A DNA stretch of 64,000 nucleotides from Antedon mediterranea (taxonomy: Eukaryota > Echinodermata > Crinoidea > Comatulida > Antedonidae), in contig NC_092680.1 of NCBI RefSeq assembly GCF_964355755.1, positions 11,201,001 to 11,265,000 on the forward strand, read 5' to 3'. Made by a program: the position numbers and the translations under genes. The number at the start of each line of letters is the position of its first letter. Position 1 is the stretch's first letter. Below are positions 8,785 to 21,924 of the stretch, piece after piece. Below the pieces are notes generated by a model. It saw only the letters and a program-made list of their open reading frames with translations. It searched no databases and was not told where the DNA came from.

Positions 8785-11704
8785 TTGTGCACTTTAATGA
8801 TTTGTGTGAAAAGTTTTACGAAATGCTCAAAATGGTCTAAAACGGTTTCTAATGTGATTTTAAGCACTTTGATGTTTTTGTGTAACCAAGTTTTTTCGAA
8901 AATCACAAAATGGTCTAAAACGTCTCCAAATGCGATTTCAAGCTTTTCTAAGCACTTTGGTGTTTTTATGTTAACAAGTTTTTTCGAAAATCACAAAATG
9001 GTCTAAAACGTCTCCAAATGCGATTTGAGGATATTCTGAGCACTTTGGTGTTTTTATGTTATAAAGTTTTTTCGAAAATCACAAAATGGTCTAAAACGTC
9101 TCCAAATGCGATTTGAAGCTATTCTGTACACTTTGATGTTTTGTGTGAAAAAGTTTTGTCGAAATGCTCAAAATGGTCTAAAACGTTTTTAAAACGATAT
9201 TAAGCTATTTTGTGCTCTTTGATGTTTTTGTGTAACCAAGTTTCATCGAAATCAACAAAATGGTCTAATACGTCTCCAAATGCGATTTGAAGTTTTTCCA
9301 AGCACTTTGCTGTTTTTATGTTAACAAGTTTTTTCGAAAATCACAAAATGGTCTAAAACGTCTTCAAATGCGATTTGAAGCTATTCTGTACACTTTGATG
9401 TTTTGTGTGAAAAAGTTTTGTCGAAATGCTCAAAATGGTCTAAAACGTTTTTAAATACGATATAAAGCTATTTTGTGATCTTTGATGTTTTTGTGTGAAA
9501 AGTTTTATCGAAATGCTCAAAATGGTCTAAAACGGTTTCTAATGCGATTTGAAGCTATTCTGTACCCTTTGAAGTTTTTTGTGAAAAAGTTTTCTCGAAA
9601 TGCTCAAAATGGTCTAAAAAGTTTTTATATACCATATTAAGCTATTTTGTGCACTTTGATGTTTTTTGTGAAAAGTTTTATCGAAATGCTCAAAATGGTC
9701 TAAAACGGTTTCTATTGGGATTTTAAGCACTTTGATGATTTTGTGTAACCAAGTTTCATCGAAATGTACAAAATGGTCTAAAACGTCTCCAAATGCGATT
9801 TGAAGCTATTCTAAGTACTTTTGTGTTTTTATGTTAACAAGTTTTTTCGAAAATCACAAAATGGTCTAAAACGTCTTCAAATGCGATTTGAAGCTATTCT
9901 GTAACACTTTTATGTTTTGTGTGAAAAAGTTTTGTCGAAATTCTCAAAATGGTCTAAAACGTTTTTAAATACGATATTAAGCTGTTTTGTGCACTTTGAT
10001 GATTTGTGTGAAAAGTTTTAACGAAATGCTCAAAATGGTCAAAAACGGTTTCTAATGTGATTTTAAGCACTTTGATGTTTTTGTGTAACCAAGTTTTTTC
10101 AAAAATCACAAAATGGTCTAAAACGTCTCCAAATGCGATTTGAAGCTTTTCTAAGCACTTTGGTGTTTTTATGTTAACAAGTTTTTTCGAAAATCACAAA
10201 ATGGTCTAAAACGTCTCCAAATGCGATTTGAAGATATTCTGAGCACTTTGGTTTTTTTATGTTAAAAAGTTTTTTCGAAAATCACAAAATAGTCTAAAAC
10301 GTCTCCAAATGCGATTTGAAGCTATTCTGTACACTTTGATGTTTTGTGTGAAAAAGTTTTGTCGAAATGCTCAAAATGGTCTAAAACGTTTTTAAAATGA
10401 TATTAAGCTATTTTGTGCTCTTTGATGTTTTTGTGTAACCAAGTTTCATCGAAAATCACAAAAAGGTCTAAAACGTCTCAAAATGCGATTTGAAGCTTTT
10501 CTAAGCACTTTGGTGTTTTTATGTTAACAAGTTTTTTCGAAAATCACGAAATGGTCTAAAATGTCTCCAAATGCGATTTGAAGATATTCTGAGCACTTTG
10601 GTGTTTTTATGTTAAAAAGTTTTATCGAAAATCACAAAATGGTCTAAAACGTCTCCAAATGCGATTTGAAGCTCTTCTGTACACTTTGATGTTTTGTGTG
10701 AAAAAGTTTTGTCGAAATGCTCAAAATGGTCTAAAACGTTTTTAAATACGATATTAAGCTGTTTTGTGCACTTTGATGATTTGTGTGAAAAGTTTTAACG
10801 AAATGCTCAAAATGGTCTAAAACGGTTTCTAATGTGATTTTAAGCACTTTGATGTTTTTGTGTAACCAAGTTTTATCGAAAATCACAAAATAGTCTAAAA
10901 CGTCTCCAAATGCGATTTGAAGCTTTTCTAAGCACTTTGGTGTTTTTATGTTAACAAGTTTTTTCGAAAATCACAAAATGGTCTAAAACGACTCCAAATG
11001 CGATTTGAAGCTATTCTGTACACTTTGATGTTTTGTGTGAAAAAGTTTTGTCGAAATGCTCAAAATGGTCTAAAACATTTTTAAATACGATATTAAGCTA
11101 TTTTGTGATCTTTGATGTTTTTGTGTGAAAAGTTTTATCCAAATGCTCAAAATGGTCTAAAACGGTTTCTATTGTGATTTTAAGCACTTTGATGATTTTG
11201 TGTAACCAAGTTTCATCGAAATGTACAAAATGGTCTAAAACGTCTCCAAATGCGATTTGAAGCTATTCTAAGTACTTTTGTGTTTTTATGTTAACAAGTT
11301 TTTTCGAAAATCACAAAATGGTCTAAAACGTCTTCAAATGCGATTTGAAGCTATTCTGTACACTTTGATGTTTTGTGTGAAAAAGTTTTGTCAAAATGCT
11401 CAAAATGGTCTAAAACGTTTTTAAAACGATATTTAGCTATTTTGTGCTCTTTGATGTTTTTGTGTAACCAAGTTTCATCGAAAATCACAACATGGTCTAA
11501 AACGTCTCCAAATGCGATTTGAAGCTTTTCTAAGCACTTTGGTGTTTTTATGTTAACAAGTTTTTTCGAAAATCACAAAATGGTCTAAAACGTCTTCAAA
11601 TGCGATTTGAAGCTATTCTGTACACTTTGATGTTTTGTGTGAAAAAGATTTGTCGATATGCTCAAAATGGTCTAAAACGTTTTTAAATACGATATTAAGC
11701 TGTT
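8785..11704. repeat. Mid-level segment, 2,920 bp (S1, second)
   Basis: Opens like the segment at 5257. After 'ctattgggat' it carries 'ctgtaacactttta' (one inserted A), 'aaaatgatatt', 'cacaaaaaggtc', 'aaacgactcc', 'ttatccaaatgc' and 'gatatttagc' variants, which mark this segment wherever it recurs (from 21925, 37148 and 50464). From about 9195 it also resembles the block head at 1, showing that the block is itself built from older duplicated segments. Confidence 0.8.
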
Positions 11705-13640
11705 TTGTGCACTTTAATGATTTGTGTGAAAAGTTTTACGAAATGCTCAAAATGGTCTAAAACGGTTTCTAATGTGATTTTAAGCACTTTGATGTTTTTG
11801 TGTAACCAAGTTTTTTCGAAAATCACAAAATGGTCTAAAACGTCTCCAAATGCGATTTCAAGCTTTTCTAAGCACTTTGGTGTTTTTATGTTAACAAGTT
11901 TTTTCGAAAATCACAAAATGGTCTAAAACGTCTCCAAATGCGATTTGAGGATATTCTAAGCACTTTGGTGTTTTTATGTTAAAAAGTTTTTTCGAAAATC
12001 ACAAAATGGTCTAAAACGTCTCCAAATGCGATTTGAAGCTATTCTGTACACTTTGATGTTTTGTGTGAAAAAGTTTTGTCGAAATGCTCAAAATGGTCTA
12101 AAACGTTTTTAAAACGATATTAAGCTATTTTGTGCTCTTTGATGTTTTTGTGTAACCAAGTTTCATCGAAATCAACAAAATGGTCTAATACGTCTCCAAA
12201 TGCGATTTGAAGTTTTTCCAAGCACTTTGCTGTTTTTATGTTAACAAGTTTTTTCGAAAATCACAAAATGGTCTAAAACGTCTTCAAATGCGATTTGAAG
12301 CTATTCTGTACACTTTGATGTTTTGTGTGAAAAAGTTTTGTCGAAATGCTCAAAATGGTCTAAAACGTTTTTAAATACGATATAAAGCTATTTTGTGATC
12401 TTTGATGTTTTTGTGTGAAAAGTTTTATCGAAATGCTCAAAATGGTCTAAAACGTCTCCAAATGCGATTTGAAGCTCTTCTGTACACTTTGATGTTTTGT
12501 GTGAAAAAGTTTTGTCGAAATGCTCAAAATGGTCTAAAACGTTTTTAAATACGATATTAAGCTATTTTGTGATCTTTGATGTTTTTGTGTGAAAAGTTTT
12601 ATCGAAATGCTCAAAATGGTCTAAAACGGTTTCTATTGTGATTTTAAGCACTTTGATGATTTTGTGTAACCAAGTTTCATCGAAATGTACAAAATGGTCT
12701 AAAACGTCTCCAAATGCGATTTGAAGCTATTCTAAGTACTTTTGTGTTTTTATGTTAACAAGTTTTTTCGAAAATCACAAAATGGTCTAAAACGTCTTCA
12801 AATGCGATTTGAAGCTATTCTGTACACTTTGATGTTTTGTGTGAAAAAGATTTGTCGATATGCTCAAAATGGTCTAAAACGTTTTTAAATACGATATTAA
12901 GCTGTTTTGTGCACTTTAATGATTTGTGTGAAAAGTTTTACGAAATGCTCAAAATGGTCTAAAACGGTTTCTAATGTGATTTTAAGCACTTTGATGTTTT
13001 TGTGTAACCAAGTTTTTTCGAAAATCACAAAATGGTCTAAAACGTCTCCAAATGCGATTTCAAGCTTTTCTAAGCACTTTGGTGTTTTTATGTTAACAAG
13101 TTTTTTCGAAAATCACAAAATGGTCTAAAACGTCTCCAAATGCGATTTGAGGATATTCTAAGCACTTTGGTGTTTTTATGTTAAAAAGTTTTTTCGAAAA
13201 TCACAAAATGGTCTAAAACGTCTCCAAATGCGATTTGAAGCTATTCTGTACACTTTGATGTTTTGTGTGAAAAAGTTTTGTCGAAATGCTCAAAATGGTC
13301 TAAAACGTTTTTAAAACGATATTAAGCTATTTTGTGCTCTTTGATGTTTTTGTGTAACCAAGTTTCATCGAAATCAACAAAATGGTCTAATACGTCTCCA
13401 AATGCGATTTCTAGTTTTTCCAAGCACTTTGCTGTTTTTATGTTAACAAGTTTTTTCGAAAATCACAAAATGGTCTAAAACGTCTTCAAATGCGATTTGA
13501 AGCTATTCTGTACACTTTGATGTTGTTGTGTGAAAAAGTTTTGTCGAAATGCTCAAAATGGTCTAAAACGTTTTTAAATACGATATAAAGCTATTTTGTG
13601 ATCTTTGATGTTTTTGTGTGAAAAGTTTTATCGAAATGCT
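11590..13640. repeat. 1,202-bp tandem duplication in the S1 tail
   Basis: The run from about 11,590 through the landmark at 11705 to about 12,440 is repeated from about 12,792 through 12907 to about 13,640, a step of 1,202 bases (about 14 monomers). Both copies carry 'gaaaaagatttgtcgatatg' just before the landmark and 'gatataaagc' after it. The second copy then runs into the L1 head and gains the 'ttctag' and 'gttgttgtgtg' variants. Confidence 0.8.
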
Positions 13641-15440
13641 CAAAATGGTCTAAAACGGTTTCTAATGCGATTTGAAGCTATTCTGTACCCTTTGAAGTTT
13701 TTTGTGAAAAAGTTTTCTCGAAATGCTCAAAATGGTCTAAAAAGTTTTTATATACCATATTAAGCTATTTTGTGCACTTTGATGTTTTTTGTGAAAAGTT
13801 TTATCGAAATGCTCAAAATGGTCTAAAACGGTTTCTATTGGGATTTTAAGCACTTTGATGATTTTGTGTAACCAAGTTTCATCGAAATGTACAAAATGGT
13901 CTAAAACGTCTCCAAATGCGATTTGAAGCTATTCTAAGTACTTTTGTGTTTTTATGTTAACAAGTTTTTTCGAAAATCACAAAATGGTCTAAAACGTCTT
14001 CAAATGCGATTTGAAGCTATTCTGTACACTTTTATGTTTTGTGTGAAAAAGTTTTGTCGAAATTCTCAAAATGGTCTAAAACGTTTTTAAATACGATATT
14101 AAGCTGTTTTGTGCACTTTGATGATTTGTGTGAAAAGTTTTAACGAAATGCTCAAAATGGTCAAAAACGGTTTCTAATGTGATTTTAAGCACTTTGATGT
14201 TTTTGTGTAACCAAGTTTTTTCAAAAATCACAAAATGGTCTAAAACGTCTCCAAATGCGATTTGAAGCTTTTCTAAGCACTTTGGTGTTTTTATGTTAAC
14301 AAGTTTTTTCGAAAATCACAAAATGGTCTAAAACGTCTCCAAATGCGATTTGAAGATATTCTGAGCACTTTGGTGTTTTTATGTTAAAAAGTTTTTTCGA
14401 AAATCACAAAATAGTCTAAAACGTCTCCAAATGCGATTTGAAGCTATTCTGTACACTTTGATGTTTTGTGTGAAAAAGTTTTGTCGAAATGCTCAAAATG
14501 GTCTAAAACGTTTTTAAAACGATATTAAGCTATTTTGTGCTCTTTGATGTTTTTATGTAACCAAGTTTCATCGAAAATCACAAAATGGTCTAAAACGTCT
14601 CAAAATGCGATTTGAAGCTTTTCTAAGCACTTTGGTGTTTTTATGTTAACAAGTTTTTTCGAAAATCACGAAATGGTCTAAAATGTCTCCAAATGCGATT
14701 TGAAGATATTCTGAGCACTTTGGTGTTTTTATGTTAAAAAGTTTTTTCGAAAATCACAAAATGGTCTAAAACGTCTCCAAATGCGATTTGAAACTCTTCT
14801 GTACACTTTGATGTTTTGTGTGAAAAAGTTTTGTCGAAATGCTCAAAATGGTCTAAAACGTTTTTAAATACGATATTAAGCTGTTTTGTGCACTTTGATG
14901 ATTTGTGTGAAAAGTTTTAACGAAATGCTCAAAATGGTCTAAAACGGTTTCTAATGTGATTTTAAGCACTTTGATGTTTTTGTGTAACCAAGTTTTATCG
15001 AAAATCACAAAATAGTCTAAAACGTCTCCAAATGCGATTTGAAGCTTTTCTAAGCACTTTGGTGTTTTTATGTTAACAAGTTTTTTCGAAAATCACAAAA
15101 TGGTCTAAAACGTCTCCAAATGCGATTTGAGGATATTCTGAGCACTTTGGTGTTTTTTTGTTAAAAAGTTTTTTCGAAAATCACAAAATGGTCTAAAACG
15201 TCTCCAAATGCGATTTGAAGCTATTCTGTACACTTTGATGTTTTGTGTGAAAAAGTTTTGTCGAAATGCTCAAAATGGTCTAAAACATTTTTAAATACGA
15301 TATTAAGCTATTTTGTGATCTTTGATGTTTTTGTGTGAAAAGTTTTATCGAAATGCTCAAAATGGTCTAAAACGGTTTCTATTGTGATTTTAAGCACTTT
15401 GATGATTTTGTGTAACCAAGTTTCATCGAAATGTACAAAA

Positions 15441-15500
15441 TGGTCTAAAACGTCTCCAAATGCGATTTGAAGCTATTCTGTACACTTTGATGTTTTGTGT
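15441..15500. other. Scar of an 88-bp (one-monomer) loss in the L1 head
   Basis: In S1 (about 2,150-2,245) and L2 (about 43,830-43,925) an A3 monomer ('ctaagtactttt') precedes the 'gtcttcaaatg...ctgtacac' monomer. In L1 the sequence goes straight from 'gtctccaaatgcgatttg' to 'ctattctgtacac', so exactly 88 bases are missing and the landmark offset changes from 13,316 to 13,228. The join falls inside identical sequence, as expected of homologous unequal exchange. Confidence 0.85.
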
Positions 15501-18484
15501 GAAAAAGTTTTGTCAAAATGCTCAAAATGGTCCAAAACGTTTTTAAAACGATATTAAGCTATTTTGTGCTCTTTGATGTTTTTGTGTAACCAAGTTTCAT
15601 CGAAAATCACAACATGGTCTAAAACGTCTCCAAATGCGATTTGAAGCTTTTCTAAGCACTTTGGTGTTTTTATGTTAACAAGTTTTTTCGAAAATCACAA
15701 AATGGTCTAAAACGTCTCCAAATGCGATTTGAAGCTCTTCTGTACACTTTGATGTTTTGTTTGAAAAAGTTTTGTCGAAATTCTCAAAATGGTCTAAAAC
15801 GTTTTTAAATACGATATTAAGCTGTTTTGTGCACTTTGATGATTTGTGTGAAAAGTTTTAACGAAATGCTCAAAATGGTCTAAAACGGTTTCTAATGTGA
15901 TTTTAAGCACTTTGATGTTTTTGTGTAACCAAGTTTTTTCGAAAATCACAAAATAGTCTAAAACGTCTCCAAATGCGATTTGAAGCTATTCTGTACACTT
16001 TTATGTTTTGTGTGAAAAAGTTTTGTCGAAATGCTCAAAATGGTCTAAAACGTTTTAATATACCATATTAAGCTATTTTGTGCACTTTGATGTTTTTTGT
16101 GAAAAGTTTTATCGAAATCCTCAAAATGGTCTAAAACGGTTTCTATTGTGATTTTAAGCACTTTGATGATTTTGTGTAACCAAGTTTCATCGAAATGTAC
16201 AAAATGGTCTAAAACGTCTCCAAATGCGATTTGAAGCTATTCTAAGTACTTTTGTGTTTTTATGTTAACAAGTTTTTTTTTAAATCACAAAATGGTCTAA
16301 AACGTCTTCAAATGCGATTTGAAGCTATTCTGTACACTTTGATGTTTTGTGTGAAAAAGTTTTGTCGAAATGCTCAAAATGGTCTAAAACGTTTTTAAAT
16401 ACGATATTAAGCTATTTTGTGATCTTTGATGTTTTTGTGTGAAAAGTTTTATCGAAATGCTCAAAATGGTCTAAAACGGTTTCTATTGTGATTTTAAGCA
16501 CTTTGATGATTTTGTGTAACCAAGTTTCATCGAAATGTACAAAATGGTCTAAAACGTCTCCAAATGCGATTTGAAGCTATTCGAAGTACTTTTGTGTTTT
16601 TATGTTAACAAGTTTTTTCGAAAATCACAAAATGGTCTAAAACGTCTTCAAATGCGATTTGAAGCTATTCTGTACACTTTGATGTTTTGTGTGAAAAAGT
16701 TTTGTCGAAATGCTCAAAATGGTCTAAAACGTTTTTAAATACGATATTAAGCTATTTTGTGCTCTTTGATGTTTTTGTGTAACCAAGTTTCATCGAAAAT
16801 CACAAAATGGTCTAAAACGTCTTCAAATGCGATTTGAAGCTATTCTGTACACTTTGATGTTTTGTGTGAAAAAGTTTTGTCAAAATGCTCAAAATGGTCT
16901 AAAACGTTTTTAAAACGATATTAAGCTATTTTGTGCTCTTTGATGTTTTTGTGTAACCAAGTTTCATCGAAAATCACAAAATGGTCTAAAACGTCTCCAA
17001 ATGCGATTTGAAGCTTTTCTAAGCACTTTGGTGTTTTTATGTTAACAAGTTTTTTCGAAAATCACGAAATGGTCTAAAATGTCTCCAAATGCGATTTGAA
17101 GATATTCTGAGCACTCAGATGTTTTTGTGTGAAAAGTTTTATCGAAATGCTCAAAATGGTCTAAAACGGTTTCTAATGCGATTTGAAGCTATTCTGTACA
17201 CTTTGAAGTTTTTTGTGAAAAAGTTTTCTCGAAATGCTCAAAATGGTCTAAAACGTTTTTATATACCATATTAAGCTATTTTGTGCACTTTTATGTTTTG
17301 TGTGAAAAAGTTTTGTTGAAATTCTCAAAATGGTCTAAAACGTTTTTAAATACGATATTAAGCTGTTTTGTGCACTTTGATGATTTGTGTGAAAAGTTTT
17401 AACGAAATGCTCAAAATGGTCAAAAACGGTTTCTAATGTGATTTTAAGCACTTTGATGTTTTTGTGTAACCAAGTTTTTTCAAAAATCACAAAATGGTCT
17501 AAAACGTCTCCAAATGCGATTTGAAGCTTTTCTAAGCACTTTGGTGTTTTTATGTTAACAAGTTTTTTCGAAAATCACAAAATGGTCTAAAACGTCTCCA
17601 AATGCGATTTGAAGCTATTCTGTACACTTTGATGTTTTGTGTGAAAAAGTTTTGTCGAAATGCTCAAAATGGTCTAAAACATTTTTAAATACGATATTAA
17701 GCTATTTTGTGATCTTTGATGTTTTTGTGTGAAAAGTTTTATCGAAATGCTCAAAATGGTCTAAAACGGTTTCTATTGTGATTTTAAGCACTTTGATGAT
17801 TTTGTGTAACCAAGTTTCATCGAAATGTACAAAATGGTCTAAAACGTCTCCAAATGCGATTTGAAGCTATTCTAAGTACTTTTGTGTTTTTATGTTAACA
17901 AGTTTTTTCGAAAATCACAAAATGGTCTAAAACGTCTTCAAATGCGATTTGAAGCTATTCTGTACACTTTGATGTTTTGTGTGAAAAAGTTTTGTCAAAA
18001 TGCTCAAAATGGTCTAAAACGTTTTTAAAACGATATTAAGCTATTTTGTGCTCTTTGATGTTTTTGTGTAACCAAGTTTCATCGAAAATCACAACATGGT
18101 ATAAAACGTCTCCAAATGCGATTTGAAGCTTTTCTAAGCACTTTGGTGTTTTTATGTTAACAAGTTTTTTCGAAAATCACAAAATGGTCTAAAACGTCTC
18201 CAAATGCGATTTGAAGCTTTTCTAAGCACTTTGGTGTTTTTATGTTAACAAGTTTTTTCGAAAATCTTGAAATGGTCTAAAATGTCTCCAAATGCGATTT
18301 GAAGATATTCTGAGCACTTTGGTGTTTTTATGTTAAAAAGTTTTTTCGAAAATCACAAAATGGTCTAAAACGTCTCCAAATGCGATTTGAAGCTCTTCTG
18401 TACACTTTGATGTTTTGTGTGAAAAAGATTTGTCGATATGCTCAAAATGGTCTAAAACGTTTTTAAATACGATATTAAGCTGTT

Positions 18485-21400
18485 TTGTGCACTTTAATGA
18501 TTTGTGTGAAAAGTTTTACGAAATGCTCAAAATGGTCTAAAACGGTTTCTAATGTGATTTTAAGCACTTTGATGTTTTTGTGTAACCAAGTTTTTTCGAA
18601 AATCACAAAATGGTCTAAAACGTCTCCAAATGCGATTTCAAGCTTTTCTAAGCACTTTGGTGTTTTTATGTTAACAAGTTTTTTCGAAAATCACAAAATG
18701 GTCTAAAACGTCTCCAAATGCGATTTGAGGATATTCTGAGCACTTTGGTGTTTTTATGTTATAAAGTTTTTTCGAAAATCACAAAATGGTCTAAAACGTC
18801 TCCAAATGCGATTTGAAGCTATTCTGTACACTTTGATGTTTTGTGTGAAAAAGTTTTGTCGAAATGCTCAAAATGGTCTAAAACGTTTTTAAAACGATAT
18901 TAAGCTATTTTGTGCTCTTTGATGTTTTTGTGTAACCAAGTTTCATCGAAATCAACAAAATGGTCTAATACGTCTCCAAATGCGATTTGAAGTTTTTCCA
19001 AGCACTTTGCTGTTTTTATGTTAACAAGTTTTTTCGAAAATCACAAAATGGTCTAAAACGTCTTCAAATGCGATTTGAAGCTATTCTGTACACTTTGATG
19101 TTTTGTGTGAAAAAGTTTTGTCGAAATGCTCAAAATGGTCTAAAACGTTTTTAAATACGATATAAAGCTATTTTGTGATCTTTGATGTTTTTGTGTGAAA
19201 AGTTTTATCGAAATGCTCAAAATGGTCTAAAACGGTTTCTAATGCGATTTGAAGCTATTCTGTACCCTTTGAAGTTTTTTGTGAAAAAGTTTTCTCGAAA
19301 TGCTCAAAATGGTCTAAAAAGTTTTTATATACCATATTAAGCTATTTTGTGCACTTTGATGTTTTTTGTGAAAAGTTTTATCGAAATGCTCAAAATGGTC
19401 TAAAACGGTTTCTATTGGGATTTTAAGCACTTTGATGATTTTGTGTAACCAAGTTTCATCGAAATGTACAAAATGGTCTAAAACGTCTCCAAATGCGATT
19501 TGAAGCTATTCTAAGTACTTTTGTGTTTTTATGTTAACAAGTTTTTTTTTAAATCACAAAATGGTCTAAAACGTCTTCAAATGCGATTTGAAGCTATTCT
19601 GTACACTTTGATGTTTTGTGTGAAAAGGTTTTGTCGAAATGCTCAAAATGGTCTAAAACGTTTTTAAATACGATATTAAGCTATTTTGTGATCTTTGATG
19701 TTTTTGTGTGAAAAGTTTTATCGAAATGCTCAAAATGGTCTAAAACGGTTTCTATTGTGATTTTAAGCACTTTGATGATTTTGTGTAACCAAGTTTCATC
19801 GAAATGTACAAAATGGTCTAAAACGTCTCCAAATGCGATTTGAAGCTATTCTAAGTACTTTTGTGTTTTGTGTGAAAAAGTTTTGTCGAAATGCTCAAAA
19901 TGGTCAAAAATGGTTTCTAATGTGATTTTAAGCACAAGCACTTTGGTGTTTTTATGTTAACAAGTTTTTTCGAAAATCACAAAATGGTCTAAAACGTCTC
20001 CAAATGCGATTTGAAGATATTCTGAGCACTTTGGTGTTTTTATGTTAAAAAGTTTTTTCGAAAATCACAAAATGGTCTAAAACGTCTCAAAATGCGATTT
20101 GAAGCTAATCTGTACACTTTGATGTTTTGTGTGAAAAAGTTTTGTCGAAATGCTCAAAATGGTCTAAAACGTTTTTAAATACGATATTAAGCTATTTTGT
20201 GCTCTTTGATGTTTTTGTGTAACCAAGTTTCATCGAAAATCACAAAATGGTCTAAAACGTCTTCAAATGCGATTTGAAGCTATTCTGTACACTTTGATGT
20301 TTTGTGTGAAAAAGTTTTGTCAAAATGCTCAAAATGGTCTAAAACGTTTTTAAAACGATATTAAGCTATTTTGTGCTCTTTGATGTTTTTGTGTAACCAA
20401 GTTTCATCGAAAATCACAAAATGGTCTAAAACGTCTCCAAATGCGATTTGAAGCTTTTCTAAGCACTTTGGTGTTTTTATGTTAACAAGTTTTTTCGAAA
20501 ATCACGAAATGGTCTAAAATGTCTCCAAATGCGATTTGAAGATATTCTGAGCACTTAGATGTTTTTGTGTGAAAAGTTTTATCGAAATGCTCAAAATGGT
20601 CTAAAACGGTTTCTAATGCGATTTGAAGCTATTCTGTACACTTTGAAGTTTTTTGTGAAAAAGTTTTCTCGAAATGCTCAAAATGGTCTAAAACGTTTTT
20701 ATATACCATATTAAGCTATTTTGTGCACTTTTATGTTTTGTGTGAAAAAGTTTTGTCGAAATTCTCAAAATGGTCTAAAACGTTTTTAAATACGATATTA
20801 AGCTGTTTTGTGCACTTTGATGATTTGTGTGAAAAGTTTTAACGAAATGCTCAAAATGGTCAAAAACGGTTTCTAATGTGATTTTAAGCACTTTGATGTT
20901 TTTGTGTAACCAAGTTTTTTCAAAAATCACAAAATGGTCTAAAACGTCTCCAAATGCGATTTGAAGCTTTTCTAAGCACTTTGGTGTTTTTATGTTTACA
21001 ATTTTTTTCGAAAATCACAAAATGGTCTAAAACGTCTCCAAATGCGATTTGAAGCTATTCTGTACACTTTGATGTTTTGTGTGAAAAAGTTTTGTCGAAA
21101 TGCTCAAAATGGTCTAAAACATTTTTAAATACGATATTAAGCTATTTTGTGATCTTTGATGTTTTTGTGTGAAAAGTTTTATCGAAATGCTCAAAATGGT
21201 CTAAAACGGTTTCTATTGTGATTTTAAGCACTTTGATGATTTTGTGTAACCAAGTTTTATCGAAATGTACAAAATGGTCTAAAACGTCTCCAAATGCGAT
21301 TTGAAGCTATTCTAAGTACTTTTGTGTTTTTATGTTAACAAGTTTTTTCGAAAATCACAAAATGGTCTAAAACGTCTTCAAATGCGATTTGAAGCTATTC

Positions 21401-21924
21401 TGTACACTTTGATGTTTTGTGTGAAAAAGTTTTGTCAAAATGCTCAAAATGGTCTAAAACGTTTTTAAAACGATATTAAGCTATTTTGTGCTCTTTGATG
21501 TTTTTGTGTAACCAAGTTTCATCGAAAATCACAACATGGTATAAAACGTCTCCAAATGCGATTTGAAGCTTTTCTAAGCACTTTGGTGTTTTTATGTTAA
21601 CAAGTTTTTTCGAAAATCACAAAATGGTCTAAAACGTCTCCAAATGCGATTTGAAGCTTTTCTAAGCACTTTGGTGTTTTTTTGTTAACAAGTTTTTTCA
21701 AAAATCTTGAAATGGTCTAAAATGTCTCCAAATGCGATTTGAAGATATTCTGAGCACTTTGGTGTTTTTATGTTAAAAAGTTTTTTCGAAAATCACAAAA
21801 TGGTCTAAAACGTCTCCAAATGCGATTTGAAGCTCTTCTGTACACTTTGATGTTTTGTGTGAAAAAGATTTGTCGATATGCTCAAAATGGTCTAAAACGT
21901 TTTTAAATACGATATTAAGCTGTT
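18485..21924. repeat. Mid-level segment, 3,440 bp (L1, first)
   Basis: Counterpart of 5257-8784, shorter by 88 bases owing to loss of one monomer near 19.87 kb. It otherwise carries the same ordered variants, including the T9 monomer near 19.54 kb and the 84-bp hybrid monomer at 19896. Confidence 0.8.
19841..19900. other. Scar of a second 88-bp loss, forming a hybrid monomer
   Basis: At about 19,850-19,880 an A3 left half ('ctaagtacttttgtgtttt') is fused to an A4 right half ('gtgtgaaaaagttttgtcg'). S1, S2 and L2 have two separate monomers here (about 6,625-6,745 in S1). The loss is 88 bases and is private to L1. Confidence 0.85.

Larger units (their letters stand above)
1..13316. repeat. Short-type block S1 (13,316 bp)
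   Basis: Contains, in order, a head (1 to about 3,860), a two-monomer landmark at 3861-4046 that includes a 'gcactcagatg' variant, then four copies of a landmark segment beginning at 5257, 8785, 11705 and 12907. The tail is the short kind, with a 1,202-bp tandem step (11705 to 12907). Its head carries the 'ttctag' variant also found at the L1 and L2 heads but not at the S2 head. From about 1.1 kb on it is colinear with S2. Nothing but satellite is present. Confidence 0.88.
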
